19,251 bases of DNA from an uncultured Eubacteriales bacterium (GTDB lineage: Bacteria; Bacillota; Clostridia; Lachnospirales; Anaerotignaceae), in the NCBI GenBank assembly GCA_900546215.1, contig URCD01000040.1, forward strand, positions 1-19,251, in the 5' to 3' direction. Position 1 is the first letter of the stretch. Every line of letters starts with the position of its first letter. Below the pieces are notes generated by a model, which was not told the origin of the DNA, ran no database searches, and was given only the letters and a program-made list of their open reading frames with translations. Below are positions 8,701-15,133 of the stretch, piece by piece. The position numbers and the translations under genes are program-made.

Positions 8701-9338
8701 CGCTTTCAGAGGACAGCGGCGGTTTAAAGAAAAATTATGAAGAACCCATAGACGAACCCGTAATAGGACAGAACTATGACAATAATAAAAATGACAGCGA
8801 CCATGAGCCTAGCATTAACAATATATTTACCGATGTAAGCCCTGCGTCTTGGTACAGTGAGGCTGTTTCATATGTCAGTGAAATGGGCTATATGGCAGGG
8901 GGAGAGAAAAATAAATTTGATCCTGAAGGAACGCTTACCAGGGCAATGGCTGCTCAGATACTGTTTAAAATAAACGGCGGTGTCAATAACGGCGGTACTG
9001 AAAACTGGTACGATGAGGCCGTAAATTGGTCGTTGGAAAATAGTATAGCAGCCGGATACAGCAATGGCGACTTTGGTGCTGACGACAGTGTAACCAGAGA
9101 ACAGTTTGCGGTAATGCTTTACAACTATGCCAGGTATAAAGGAATAGATACAAGCAAAACAATTGACGTAAACACATACATTGACAGCGCTGAAATATCG
9201 GGCTGGTCAGTTAAGGCTCTTGAATGGGCAGTAGGACAAGGAATAATCAACGGAAGCGACGGAAAAATAATGCCGTTAAAAACCTCAACAAGGGCGGAAA
9301 CCGCCCAGATGATTATGGGCTTTATGAAACAGATTTAA
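5748..9338 (+). CDS. SLH-anchored exoprotein with two LamG domains and a calcineurin-like phosphoesterase
   Basis: This 1,196-residue surface protein closes the phosphonate operon, 21 nt after the second permease. In order: a signal peptide ending near PVRAA (about residue 26); an acidic linker rich in Asp and Glu to about 75; LamG 1 (about 80-240, ending in SISQIRLW); LamG 2 (about 294-465); a metallophosphoesterase (about 509-778) with DTQ (Asp519), GDLVN (Asp555), GNHD (587-589), STHAY (His670) and GHIG (His721); a BIG2-like domain and a second Ig-like domain (about 805-968); a Ser/Gly/Asn linker; and three SLH repeats (about 1027-1196), which bind cell-wall polymer. The usual last metal ligand in GHxH is Gly here. 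I chose ATG 5748 over the in-frame TTG at 5736, which lies within the GGGTGAG ribosome-binding region. A phosphodiesterase releasing phosphonates from esters would fit the operon, but no substrate can be read from the sequence. Confidence 0.9.
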   Translation: MRKIRYAAKRCVSLSLAVLCMAVPVRAAQYDTNDEDYGYEQESNDNSLDENLQESDDDSIEEDSEAKKSRKAARSIGEQDGIKFDKADETYMMLNGVIEKIPDTMEFWLKTDKLNARQVIFGNYKEKTKHFSVELSADNKIRYYENDGAVNVFFDGDICTNEWTQIAIVRDCEENKIYLYVDGELTDTKDAGGLGDNVTLDTPSYIGTDSRMGMHFNGSISQIRLWEDMKTEDEIQEGIEKEIQGDEAGLMHCWILNDSALGKFPAVINDKAEDGISISPLGFELNYESEFEGSGVDFSDGTTEIAAETVLEDTPHTFEAWVKLPSGLTDRAGVIAGNYFDASYDDIPLMSFEIFSNGHPRLYWKGKNVNVNYIADNINICIDDWVHVAITYDDENDKASCYINGEKIDEKEALSDIVNINMPVKLGGDYRGDNTRFFRGEIADVRIWSTVRTDEEIKESYNNTLDGDEEGLLANWTLDNENDGTYADNSENGNNAHMYKEWLEPDIADGDYTIAVIPDTQYLAESYNDKFNKLTTWLKDNRDEYNIQLAVQLGDLVNINNDTQWQAAQKAMTILDGELPYVFAPGNHDESGRDTTLYNKYFPYSKYSEKDGFAGAQDEGSMDNTYHKFEINGVKFMNVCLEFGPNDDTIAWANKIISENPDYNVIISTHAYMYHNGAQINEDCKDWPSKYSGREDANDGDDMWEKLVSQHKNICLVLSGHIGYPDLVTRYDTGANGKSIPQVLCDSQYMDGPYNAPGMVMLMTFHEGSNSVDVNWYSTDRDKLFRDKNQYVMQVELLENSLAVQDISFEENEMEAAYGGAFTNKAVNNSAGGGNITYKSLNKDVAVVDENTGEVKIVGIGKAVIKATAAAVSGTYRQTSVEYEITAVKGTPKITFANLLQREGNVSPVIAESNFEETRGLIEITYELKNGDISENVHQKEGEYRVTAKFLGSDKLNAVKTSETLVILDSENSDGSNSHSGGSYSLSEDSGGLKKNYEEPIDEPVIGQNYDNNKNDSDHEPSINNIFTDVSPASWYSEAVSYVSEMGYMAGGEKNKFDPEGTLTRAMAAQILFKINGGVNNGGTENWYDEAVNWSLENSIAAGYSNGDFGADDSVTREQFAVMLYNYARYKGIDTSKTIDVNTYIDSAEISGWSVKALEWAVGQGIINGSDGKIMPLKTSTRAETAQMIMGFMKQI

Positions 9339-9365
9339 CGAAATAGGTTTAATTACTCCATTTTT

Positions 9366-9398
9366 ATGCCTGTCTGATATTATTTATCAGACAGGCAT
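9366..9398 (+). terminator. Terminator of the phosphonate operon
   Basis: A perfect 14-bp inverted repeat (ATGCCTGTCTGATA at 9366-9379, matched at 9385-9398) encloses a 5-nt loop and is followed by a T-rich stretch (ACTTAATTTTTA). It begins 28 nt after the exoprotein stop. Confidence 0.85.
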
Positions 9399-9427
9399 AC
9401 TTAATTTTTAGTAAAATGTAAAATTAA

Positions 9428-9453
9428 AAAACCGGATAATTATATCCGGTTTT
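9428..9453 (-). terminator. Terminator of the small-gene operon
   Basis: AAAACCGGATA (9428-9438) and TATCCGGTTTT (9443-9453) form a perfect 11-bp stem with a 4-nt loop. Read on the minus strand it continues into TTTTTT, so it fits best as the end of the minus-strand two-gene operon at 9512-9804. The T-run on the plus side makes it potentially bidirectional. Confidence 0.75.
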
Positions 9454-9511
9454 AAAAATTATTGGTTTTCCGTTGGGGATTACGGAGGAGTTATTCATAT
9501 ATACCATAATT

Positions 9512-9634
9512 TTATTGAAAAAGGAATGTGAATTTAAATATCATTGTTGCTGCTATACAGATAAGAAGGCTTACATATATATAAGCGGCAAGGCGGTCTG
9601 TCAATTCATATTGCCTTATGTTTTTAGTTTTCAT
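9512..9634 (-). CDS. Small single-span membrane protein (40 aa)
   Basis: This short minus-strand gene encodes 40 residues, starting MKTKNIRQYELTDRLAAY and ending FKFTFLFQ. A hydrophobic helix covers about residues 15-32 (AAYIYVSLLICIAATMIF), preceded by a charged N-terminus, so one membrane span with a cytoplasmic N-terminus is likely. Support for it being real: AAGGAAGG 6 nt before the ATG, a position 26 nt after a second small gene with its own ribosome binding site, and a strong terminator downstream at 9428-9453. I do not recognise the family. Size and topology would suit a regulatory small membrane protein or a toxin-like peptide, but no evidence picks one. The long reading frame on the opposite strand here lacks a ribosome binding site and is a shadow. 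Confidence 0.6.
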   Translation of the reverse strand: MKTKNIRQYELTDRLAAYIYVSLLICIAATMIFKFTFLFQ

Positions 9635-9660
9635 ATGTATCCTTCCTTTCTGAGTTCAAC

Positions 9661-9804
9661 TTATTTTTCAATTAAGTCTTTTACATCAAACATAGCTTCG
9701 TTGGAGAAGTCTTTTTGTTTATGATTGTTTCTTCTGTGGATTTCATCATTTCCGTTAAATAAATAGTTTACGTCAAATGTTGTTGATTTAGTAAAACGTT
9801 TCAT
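9661..9804 (-). CDS. Small hydrophilic protein of unknown function (47 aa)
   Basis: This is the first gene of a minus-strand pair. It encodes 47 residues beginning MKRFTKSTTFDVNYLFNG, with a basic, Asn-rich centre (HRRNNHKQK) and an acidic C-terminal helix (FDVKDLIEK). It has no signal peptide or membrane segment. AAGGTGG lies 7 nt before the ATG, and a consensus -35 and two possible -10 elements lie upstream at 9843-9912. I do not recognise it. The pairing of a soluble charged protein with a small membrane protein under one promoter, with paired palindromes beside it, suggests a regulated unit, but its job is unknown. Codon use and composition are as AT-rich as the surrounding intergenic DNA, so expression should be confirmed. 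Confidence 0.55.
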   Translation of the reverse strand: MKRFTKSTTFDVNYLFNGNDEIHRRNNHKQKDFSNEAMFDVKDLIEK

Positions 9805-9842
9805 AATATAACCACCTTTCAAATGATTTATATAAAATTTTT

Positions 9843-9912
9843 ATTATAGTTCATTGGTTCTACCAATTTCTTTTGTTGAGTTAATGGTACTACCAATATT
9901 GCGTTTTGTCAA
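9843..9912 (-). promoter_or_regulatory. Promoter region of the two-small-gene operon
   Basis: On the minus strand a perfect TTGACA (9907-9912) is followed 17 bp later by TACCAT (9884-9889, four of six). A second candidate -10, a perfect TATAAT (9843-9848), lies closer to the gene but lacks a good -35. A/T tracts upstream of the TTGACA could act as an UP element. Both options overlap or flank the two palindromes at 9853-9897, consistent with repression. Confidence 0.5.
9853..9897. promoter_or_regulatory. Paired TGGT-N3-ACCA palindromes, candidate GntR-family operators
   Basis: Site A is ATTGGT-TCT-ACCAAT (9853-9867), a perfect 6+6 palindrome. Site B is TGGT-ACT-ACCA (9885-9895). Their centres are exactly 30 bp apart, about three helical turns, which would favour cooperative binding by two dimers. 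TGGT-N3-ACCA fits the FadR-type GntR operator pattern. Site B covers the predicted -10 of the small-gene promoter. No GntR gene is in the window, so the regulator is unknown. Confidence 0.5.
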
Positions 9913-10015
9913 TAGCTTTTTTGAAAAAAATTTAAATATTTTTAAATATATCCTGATTGGTTTTATAAAGTACTCACAGCCTGAAAAAAAGGTTGTTTTT
10001 AAAAAATATTTACTT
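9913..10015. other. AT-rich spacer with no recognised element
   Basis: The gene-free stretch from 9339 to 10107 is explained by the terminators, the two small genes and the regulatory sites listed, except for these roughly 100 bases. They consist of A and T tracts (for example AAATTTAAATATTTTTAAAT) and contain no convincing gene, hairpin or motif. Confidence 0.5.
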
Positions 10016-10054
10016 GTGTATACACTTGGATTTAAACCTAAAAAGGAGTATAAT
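10016..10054 (+). promoter_or_regulatory. Promoter of the MATE-malQ-tenA operon with adjoining palindrome
   Basis: A perfect TATAAT (10049-10054) lies 17 bp after TTGGAT (10026-10031), a weak -35. Immediately before the -35 is the perfect palindrome GTGTATACAC (10016-10025). A weak -35 abutted by a palindrome suggests a regulator controls this promoter. The predicted transcription start is near 10061. Confidence 0.5.
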
Positions 10055-10107
10055 ATAACAGATTTTTTGTTGTTGTAGTTATGGATTATTTGAAAGAGAG
10101 TATGGTT

Positions 10108-11475
10108 ATGGGAACTGCATTAAAGAGCAATATTGGAGAAAAAAATCTTTTATTTTCAAACACTGACCTTAGAAAACTTATATTTCCGCTGATAATAGAA
10201 CAGCTGCTGTCTATTATGGTAGGTATGGCGGATTCTATTATGGTCGCATCGGTCGGAGAGGCGGCGGTTTCTTCCGTATCTCTTGTTGATTCAATAAATA
10301 TACTGCTGTTTTATATTTTTTCTTCAGTAGCAACAGGAGGCGCAATTGTGGCCGGTCAGTATCTGGGAAGCAAAAGACCTGACGATGCCTGTAAGACCTG
10401 TGACCAGCTTTTAAATTTAACTATAGTTCTGTCCCTTGCTGTTATGGCTATTATGTATCTTGGAAGGGGTTTTATACTAAACGGACTCTTTGGAAGGATA
10501 GAGCCGGATGTTAAAGCATATGCTAACACATATCTTCTTATAGTATTCGCGGCCATTCCTTTTTTGGCAATTTATAACTGCGGCGCGGCAATGTTCAGGG
10601 CTATGGGCAATACTAAGATATCCATGAATACGTCAATTCTTATGAATGCTATAAATGTAATAGGAAACGCTATACTTATCTATGGACTGCACCGTGGGGT
10701 GGAGGGTGTAGCTATACCAACTCTTGTTTCCAGAATGATAGCTGCATTTGTAATTATCAGACTGTTGAAAAATCAAACCTTGAATATACATTTGAGTCGT
10801 AAATACAGTCCTAAATTAGATAAGGATATGATTAAGAGAATACTTAGAATAGGTATACCCAATGGAGTTGAAAACAGTCTTTTTCAGCTTGGCAAAATAA
10901 TGCTCATGAGTTTTATTTCAGGACTGGGGACAGCGGCAGTTGCGGCCAACGCGGTTGGAAATGTAATATCTACGTTTCAGGTAATGCCGGGATTATCTAT
11001 GGGCTTTGCCGTTGTAACGGTAATAAGCCGCTGTGTGGGCGCGGGAAGCTATGACCAGGCAAGATATTATACAAAGAAGCTTCTTGGCCTTACATATATA
11101 ATGCATATAGTGCTAAATATAGCTATTTTCCTTATTCTGCCGTTTATCATAAAGGCATACGGGCTTTCTGCCGAGACAGGCATCCTGGCGGAAGAGATAC
11201 TCACTATGCATGGATTTTTTGCGCTGCTCATTTGGCCTATTGCCTTTACGCTGCCCAATACCTTAAGGGCGTCCAATGACGCGAAGTTTACTATGATTGT
11301 CAGTGTTGCCTCAATGTGGATTTTCCGTATTGGCTTTGGTATACTTATGGGAAGCGTTTTCAATATGGGCGTAATAGGAGTATGGATAGCGATGTTTATA
11401 GACTGGTTTGTAAGGTCGATATTCTTTGTAATAAGATATAGAAAAGGCAAATGGACGCAGGTAAAAATAATTTAA
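10108..11475 (+). CDS. MATE-family multidrug efflux transporter
   Basis: This is a polytopic membrane antiporter of the MATE family, which exports cationic drugs or metabolites using a Na+ or H+ gradient. It has about twelve hydrophobic helices over roughly 455 residues, the normal length, and typical family segments: PLIIEQLLSIMVGMADSIMV in the first helix, AGQYLGSKRPDDA in the first loop, GAAMFRAMGNTKISM, and the repeat-half counterpart LPNTLRASNDAKFTM near the C-terminus. I prefer ATG 10108 because GAGAG (10096-10100) lies 7 nt upstream. The in-frame ATG at 10081 adds nine residues and has no ribosome binding site. It is the first gene of a five-gene operon with malQ, tenA and two ABC transporter subunits. 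Its substrate cannot be inferred. Confidence 0.92.
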   Translation: MGTALKSNIGEKNLLFSNTDLRKLIFPLIIEQLLSIMVGMADSIMVASVGEAAVSSVSLVDSINILLFYIFSSVATGGAIVAGQYLGSKRPDDACKTCDQLLNLTIVLSLAVMAIMYLGRGFILNGLFGRIEPDVKAYANTYLLIVFAAIPFLAIYNCGAAMFRAMGNTKISMNTSILMNAINVIGNAILIYGLHRGVEGVAIPTLVSRMIAAFVIIRLLKNQTLNIHLSRKYSPKLDKDMIKRILRIGIPNGVENSLFQLGKIMLMSFISGLGTAAVAANAVGNVISTFQVMPGLSMGFAVVTVISRCVGAGSYDQARYYTKKLLGLTYIMHIVLNIAIFLILPFIIKAYGLSAETGILAEEILTMHGFFALLIWPIAFTLPNTLRASNDAKFTMIVSVASMWIFRIGFGILMGSVFNMGVIGVWIAMFIDWFVRSIFFVIRYRKGKWTQVKII

Positions 11476-11488
11476 CGGAGATAATTTT

Positions 11489-12961
11489 ATGGATAGAGCA
11501 AGCGGCATAATAATGCCTATATTTTCACTTCCGGGGAACTACGGAATAGGCACACTTGGACGGGAAGCGCGTGAATTTGTTGATTTTTTATGTAGAGCAA
11601 AACAGAAATATTGGCAGGTGCTTCCTCTTGGCCCTACAAGCTGCGGAAATTCGCCTTATTCCAGCAGCTCAACCTTCGCAGGAAATCCTTATTTTATAGA
11701 TTTGAATATGCTTCTGGAAGACGGACTCATTAATGCGAATGATTTAAAGGAGTTTGACTGGGGCAGCGGAAACGTGGAATATTCAAAAATTCAGGAGTAC
11801 AGGCCAATAATACTGAAAAAAGCCTTTAAAAATGGATATAAATCAATCAGGGAAGAAGTGGAGGATTTCGCTGAGGATAACTCAGGATGGATATACGACT
11901 ATGCTCTTTATACGGCTTTAAAGGAGCATTTTGGAATGGCCCCTTGGTACGTATGGGACGAAGATATTAAAATGAGGGAAAAAACCGCTGTAGACAGATA
12001 TAAGGAGAAGCTTAAAGATGAAATAGATTTCCATATATATATTCAGTATTTGTTTTTCACCCAGTGGCAGAGCCTAAAAAAGTATGCCCATGAAAATAAT
12101 GTGAAGTTTATAGGAGACCTGCCGATTTATGTGGCAATGGATTCGGCCGACGTATGGGCTTCTCCGGAAAACTTTTTATTAGATGACAACAAAATGCCGG
12201 TTGAAGTAGCCGGGGTTCCGCCGGACTATTTTTCGGAAAATGGTCAGCTTTGGGGAAATCCCCTCTACGATTGGGAAGCTATGAAAAACGACGGCTACGG
12301 CTGGTGGATAAGAAGAATTGACGGAGCCAGAAAATTGTTTGATGTAATAAGGATAGACCACTTCAGGGGATTAGAAAGCTACTGGGCTGTTCCCTCAAAA
12401 GATAAAACAGCGGTCAATGGCCAATGGAGAAAAGGGCCTGGCCTTGATTTTTTAACAAGGATAAAGGGCTGGTTTGGCGGAATAGAGATAATAGCCGAGG
12501 ATCTTGGTATACTTACTGATGAAGTAAGACAGCTTTTAAAGGACTCCGGCTTTCCGGGAATGAAGGTGCTGGAGTTCGCATTTGATGAGAGCGGTGACAG
12601 CGATTATCTTCCTCATAAATACAACAAAAATTGTGTCTGCTATGGTGGAACCCACGACAACGCTACTCTTACAGAATGGAAGAACAACGGAAGCAAAAAG
12701 GAAATAGAGTTTGCAAGGGAATACTTTGGCATAAGAGCAAGAGATGACTTTAACCTTGGCGTTATACGTGGGGGTATGGCTTCTGTGGCGGATTTATTCG
12801 TTACGCAAATGCAGGATTATCTTAATCTCGGGCAGGAGGCCAGAACAAATATACCCGGTATTGCTGAAGGAAACTGGAAATGGAGAATGAAAGACGGTGC
12901 AGCGACAGATAAGCTTGCTGAAAAAATTGCGAGAATGACAAAACTTTATGGAAGAGCCTGA
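11489..12961 (+). CDS. malQ: 4-alpha-glucanotransferase (amylomaltase)
   Basis: MalQ is a cytosolic GH77 enzyme that transfers 1,4-glucan segments between maltodextrins. The 490-residue length matches the short Thermus/plant-type branch. The catalytic residues are visible: nucleophile Asp290 in RIDHFRG, acid/base Glu337 in IIAEDLG, and Asp390 in GTHDNAT, near the equivalents in Thermus aquaticus (293, 340, 395). Other hallmarks are GPTSCGNSPYSSSSTFAGNP, GDLPIYVAMDSADVW and GVPPDYFSENGQLWGNPLY. GGAG lies 8 nt before the ATG. It sits 13 nt after the MATE gene and 12 nt before tenA, with no other maltodextrin or glycogen gene in the window, so its place in a thiamine-salvage operon is unexpected and probably reflects co-expression rather than a shared pathway. 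Confidence 0.96.
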   Translation: MDRASGIIMPIFSLPGNYGIGTLGREAREFVDFLCRAKQKYWQVLPLGPTSCGNSPYSSSSTFAGNPYFIDLNMLLEDGLINANDLKEFDWGSGNVEYSKIQEYRPIILKKAFKNGYKSIREEVEDFAEDNSGWIYDYALYTALKEHFGMAPWYVWDEDIKMREKTAVDRYKEKLKDEIDFHIYIQYLFFTQWQSLKKYAHENNVKFIGDLPIYVAMDSADVWASPENFLLDDNKMPVEVAGVPPDYFSENGQLWGNPLYDWEAMKNDGYGWWIRRIDGARKLFDVIRIDHFRGLESYWAVPSKDKTAVNGQWRKGPGLDFLTRIKGWFGGIEIIAEDLGILTDEVRQLLKDSGFPGMKVLEFAFDESGDSDYLPHKYNKNCVCYGGTHDNATLTEWKNNGSKKEIEFAREYFGIRARDDFNLGVIRGGMASVADLFVTQMQDYLNLGQEARTNIPGIAEGNWKWRMKDGAATDKLAEKIARMTKLYGRA

Positions 12962-12973
12962 AAGGATGATATT

Positions 12974-13633
12974 ATGAAACTTGCTGACAGACTTTATAAA
13001 ACTACGGAGCAATTATGGAACAGCTACCTTGAGCATCCATTTGTCAGTGGAATTGCCGATGGAAGCCTTGATTTGGACAAGTTCAGATTTTATATGATAC
13101 AGGATTACAGATATCTGCTTGAGTACTCCAAGGTTTTTGCGCTGGGTATAGTAAAAAGCCCAAGAGAAGATGTTATGCGCAGCTTTGCCTTAATGGTAAA
13201 GGAAACCTTGGATGGAGAAATGGAAATACATAAAAAGTATATGTCCAGACTTGGAATAACTGCGGAGGAGGTGGCTGAGGCAAAGACTGCTCTTCTTAAT
13301 CAGTCATATACTTCCTATATGCTTGACGTGGCATTTAAGGGTGACGCATTAGATATACTTGTGGCGGTTTTGAGCTGCGCATGGAGCTACCAGTTTATAG
13401 GAGAACACCACGCTGATGTTCCTGGAGCTTTGGAAAACGAAACCTTTGGCGAATGGATTGAGGGATACTCCTGCCAGGACTATAGAGCCAATACTCAGGA
13501 TATTATAGATATGGTAAATGAGCTTGGAGACAATATATCAGAGGAGAAGGCTGTATACCTTGAAGAGGTATTTATGAACTGCAGCAGATATGAATATGGC
13601 TTCTGGGATATGGCATACAATAAGGAGATGTAA
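12974..13633 (+). CDS. tenA: Thiaminase II / aminopyrimidine aminohydrolase (TenA)
   Basis: TenA salvages the pyrimidine half of thiamine: it hydrolyses 4-amino-5-aminomethyl-2-methylpyrimidine, a thiamine breakdown product, to hydroxymethylpyrimidine. The 219-residue protein has the family length and active-site residues at the same positions as Bacillus subtilis TenA: Asp44 (QDYRYL), Tyr112 and the catalytic Cys135 (VLSCAWSY). The catalytic Glu is probably Glu207 in SRYEYGFWD, and family segments PFVSGIADGSL and GEWIEGY are also present. A ribosome binding site AAAGGA precedes the ATG. The next gene starts 2 nt after its stop, which ties TenA to an ABC importer of the type that brings in its substrate precursor. 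Oxidative or transcription-activator roles proposed historically for TenA are not needed here. Confidence 0.94.
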   Translation: MKLADRLYKTTEQLWNSYLEHPFVSGIADGSLDLDKFRFYMIQDYRYLLEYSKVFALGIVKSPREDVMRSFALMVKETLDGEMEIHKKYMSRLGITAEEVAEAKTALLNQSYTSYMLDVAFKGDALDILVAVLSCAWSYQFIGEHHADVPGALENETFGEWIEGYSCQDYRANTQDIIDMVNELGDNISEEKAVYLEEVFMNCSRYEYGFWDMAYNKEM

Positions 13634-13635
13634 AG

Positions 13636-14394
13636 ATGCTGGAGTTTCGCGATGTTACGTTCCAGTATGAAGAAGACGAGTTTCCAATGGTAACCAATTT
13701 AAGCTTTTCAGTAAACGACGGCGAGTTTGTTTCCGTGATAGGAGCAAGCGGATGCGGTAAGAGCACGCTTTTCAGATTAATAAACGGATTGGAAAAGCCT
13801 CAGTCGGGTGAAATACTGGTAAACGGAGTTTCAATAGAAAAACAGAAGAATTACAGCTCATTTATGCCTCAGAAGGATTTGCTTCTGCCTTGGCGGACTA
13901 TAGAAAAAAATGTCTGCCTTCCAATGGAAATAATGAAGGTTCCAAAGACAGAGCAGGAAGAAAAATGCAGAGAAGCTCTTAAACAGGTAGGACTTATTGA
14001 CTATATTGATAAATATCCTAAGGATCTGTCAGGAGGCATGAAGCAAAGGGTTGCCTTTGCGCGCACGCTGCTGGCCGGGGCTGATATGCTTCTGCTTGAC
14101 GAGCCGTTTTCAGCGCTTGATTATCTTACAAGGGTTGATATGCAGGAATGGCTTCTTACCCAATGGCAGAACTCAGGAAAGACAATAATTTTTATCACCC
14201 ATGACGTTGAAGAGGCTGTTTTTCTCTCAAAAAGAATATTTGTAATTCAGGACAGACCTTTTTCGTCAATGGAGAGCGTAAATGTTCCAATGGATTATCC
14301 TAGGAAAAGAGCTGAACTTAAAAGGCCGGAAGTAGCGGACTTAAAGGAAACTCTCATATCAAAGCTCAGAAAGAGGGATGAAAATGAAAAATAA
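13636..14394 (+). CDS. ABC transporter ATP-binding protein, thiamine-precursor (ThiZ-like) type
   Basis: This 252-residue ATPase belongs to the NitT/TauT/ThiZ group of importers. It has Walker A GASGCGKST (36-44), the Q-loop MPQKDLLLPWRT typical of this group, signature LSGGMKQR (131-138), Walker B MLLLDEP (Asp155, Glu156) and the H-loop FITHDVEEAVFL. AGGAG lies 7 nt before the ATG. Position directly after tenA and before the matching permease suggests that it energises uptake of a pyrimidine precursor such as N-formyl-aminomethylpyrimidine, as ThiXYZ does. Sequence alone cannot separate ThiZ from sulfonate or nitrate importer ATPases, so the substrate rests on context. No substrate-binding protein gene accompanies it. 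Confidence 0.9.
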   Translation: MLEFRDVTFQYEEDEFPMVTNLSFSVNDGEFVSVIGASGCGKSTLFRLINGLEKPQSGEILVNGVSIEKQKNYSSFMPQKDLLLPWRTIEKNVCLPMEIMKVPKTEQEEKCREALKQVGLIDYIDKYPKDLSGGMKQRVAFARTLLAGADMLLLDEPFSALDYLTRVDMQEWLLTQWQNSGKTIIFITHDVEEAVFLSKRIFVIQDRPFSSMESVNVPMDYPRKRAELKRPEVADLKETLISKLRKRDENEK

Positions 14395-15133
14395 ATTCAA
14401 TCTGCCTTCCCTTATACTGACTCTTGTGCTCATTATGATATGGGAGTGTGCGGCACTTGGAATAAATGCCGCCTATATTCTTCCTACGCCTGTTCAGGTT
14501 CTGAGAAAGCTTTGGGAATTAAGGGTTCCGCTCTTTACTGTTCATCTTCCCGCCACAATGGGAGTAACGCTGCTGGGGCTTATTATATCAGTTGTGCTGG
14601 GTGTTGCGCTGGCTGTAATTATGGATTCGTTTCCTAAGGCTGAAAAGGCTCTCTATCCGATTATAATTGCGTCTCAGACAATACCGACGACAGCGATAGC
14701 GCCGCTGTTTATACTTTGGTTTGGCTATTCCATATGGAGTAAGGTGCTTGTTACGATATTAATGACATTTTTTCCTATAACAATAACTGTATTTGACGGC
14801 TTTAAGTCATCTAAGAGGGAAATGGAAGAAATGATAATAACCTATGGGGCTACAAAAAAAGATGTGTTTTTTACTCTAAAGCTTCCAACAGCTCTTCCCA
14901 ATTTCTTTTCGGCAATAAAAATGTCGGTTCCGTTAAGCGTAATAGGCGCTGCTATAGCTGAATGGCTTGGAGCGCAAAGCGGACTTGGGTATTTCAGCAA
15001 AAGAATGATGACGCAGCTTGACGGGGCTGGGGTATTTGCGCCTATAGTTTTGCTTTCAGCAGTAGCGATGCTTGCCGTTGCCATTATCAATATATTTGAG
15101 AAAAGAATTATAACATGGCGAAAGGAACTGTAA
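14384..15133 (+). CDS. ABC transporter permease, thiamine-precursor (ThiX-like) type
   Basis: This 249-residue inner-membrane permease of the BPD_transp_1 family has about six hydrophobic helices and the EAA-type coupling loop MEEMIITYGATKKDVFFTLK. The C-terminal segment VIGAAIAEWLGAQSGLGYF is characteristic of NitT/TauT/ThiX permeases. I prefer ATG 14384, with GAGGG 6 nt upstream; the in-frame ATG at 14378 directly abuts that site. It overlaps the ATPase gene by 11 nt, so the two subunits should be co-translated and would assemble as a homodimeric channel. It ends the operon. The ThiY-type binding protein expected to feed this channel is not encoded here, so it must lie elsewhere or the system must work differently. 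No clear intrinsic terminator follows before the next promoter at 15226. Confidence 0.9.
   Translation: MKNKFNLPSLILTLVLIMIWECAALGINAAYILPTPVQVLRKLWELRVPLFTVHLPATMGVTLLGLIISVVLGVALAVIMDSFPKAEKALYPIIIASQTIPTTAIAPLFILWFGYSIWSKVLVTILMTFFPITITVFDGFKSSKREMEEMIITYGATKKDVFFTLKLPTALPNFFSAIKMSVPLSVIGAAIAEWLGAQSGLGYFSKRMMTQLDGAGVFAPIVLLSAVAMLAVAIINIFEKRIITWRKEL

Noticed and set aside
9423..9506. Minus-strand frame of 27 codons starting MVYMNNSSVIPNG downstream of the 40-residue gene
   Set aside because: No ribosome binding site precedes it and it reads through the operon terminator hairpin.
9473..9724. Plus-strand reading frame of 83 codons after the phosphonate operon terminator
   Set aside because: It has a TTG start without a suitable ribosome binding site and lies antisense to the two small minus-strand genes, which have better start signals.
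9854..10078. Plus-strand reading frame of 74 codons before the MATE gene
   Set aside because: It starts at a TTG inside the GntR-like palindrome, has no ribosome binding site, runs through the MATE promoter and has a composition expected of AT-rich intergenic DNA.
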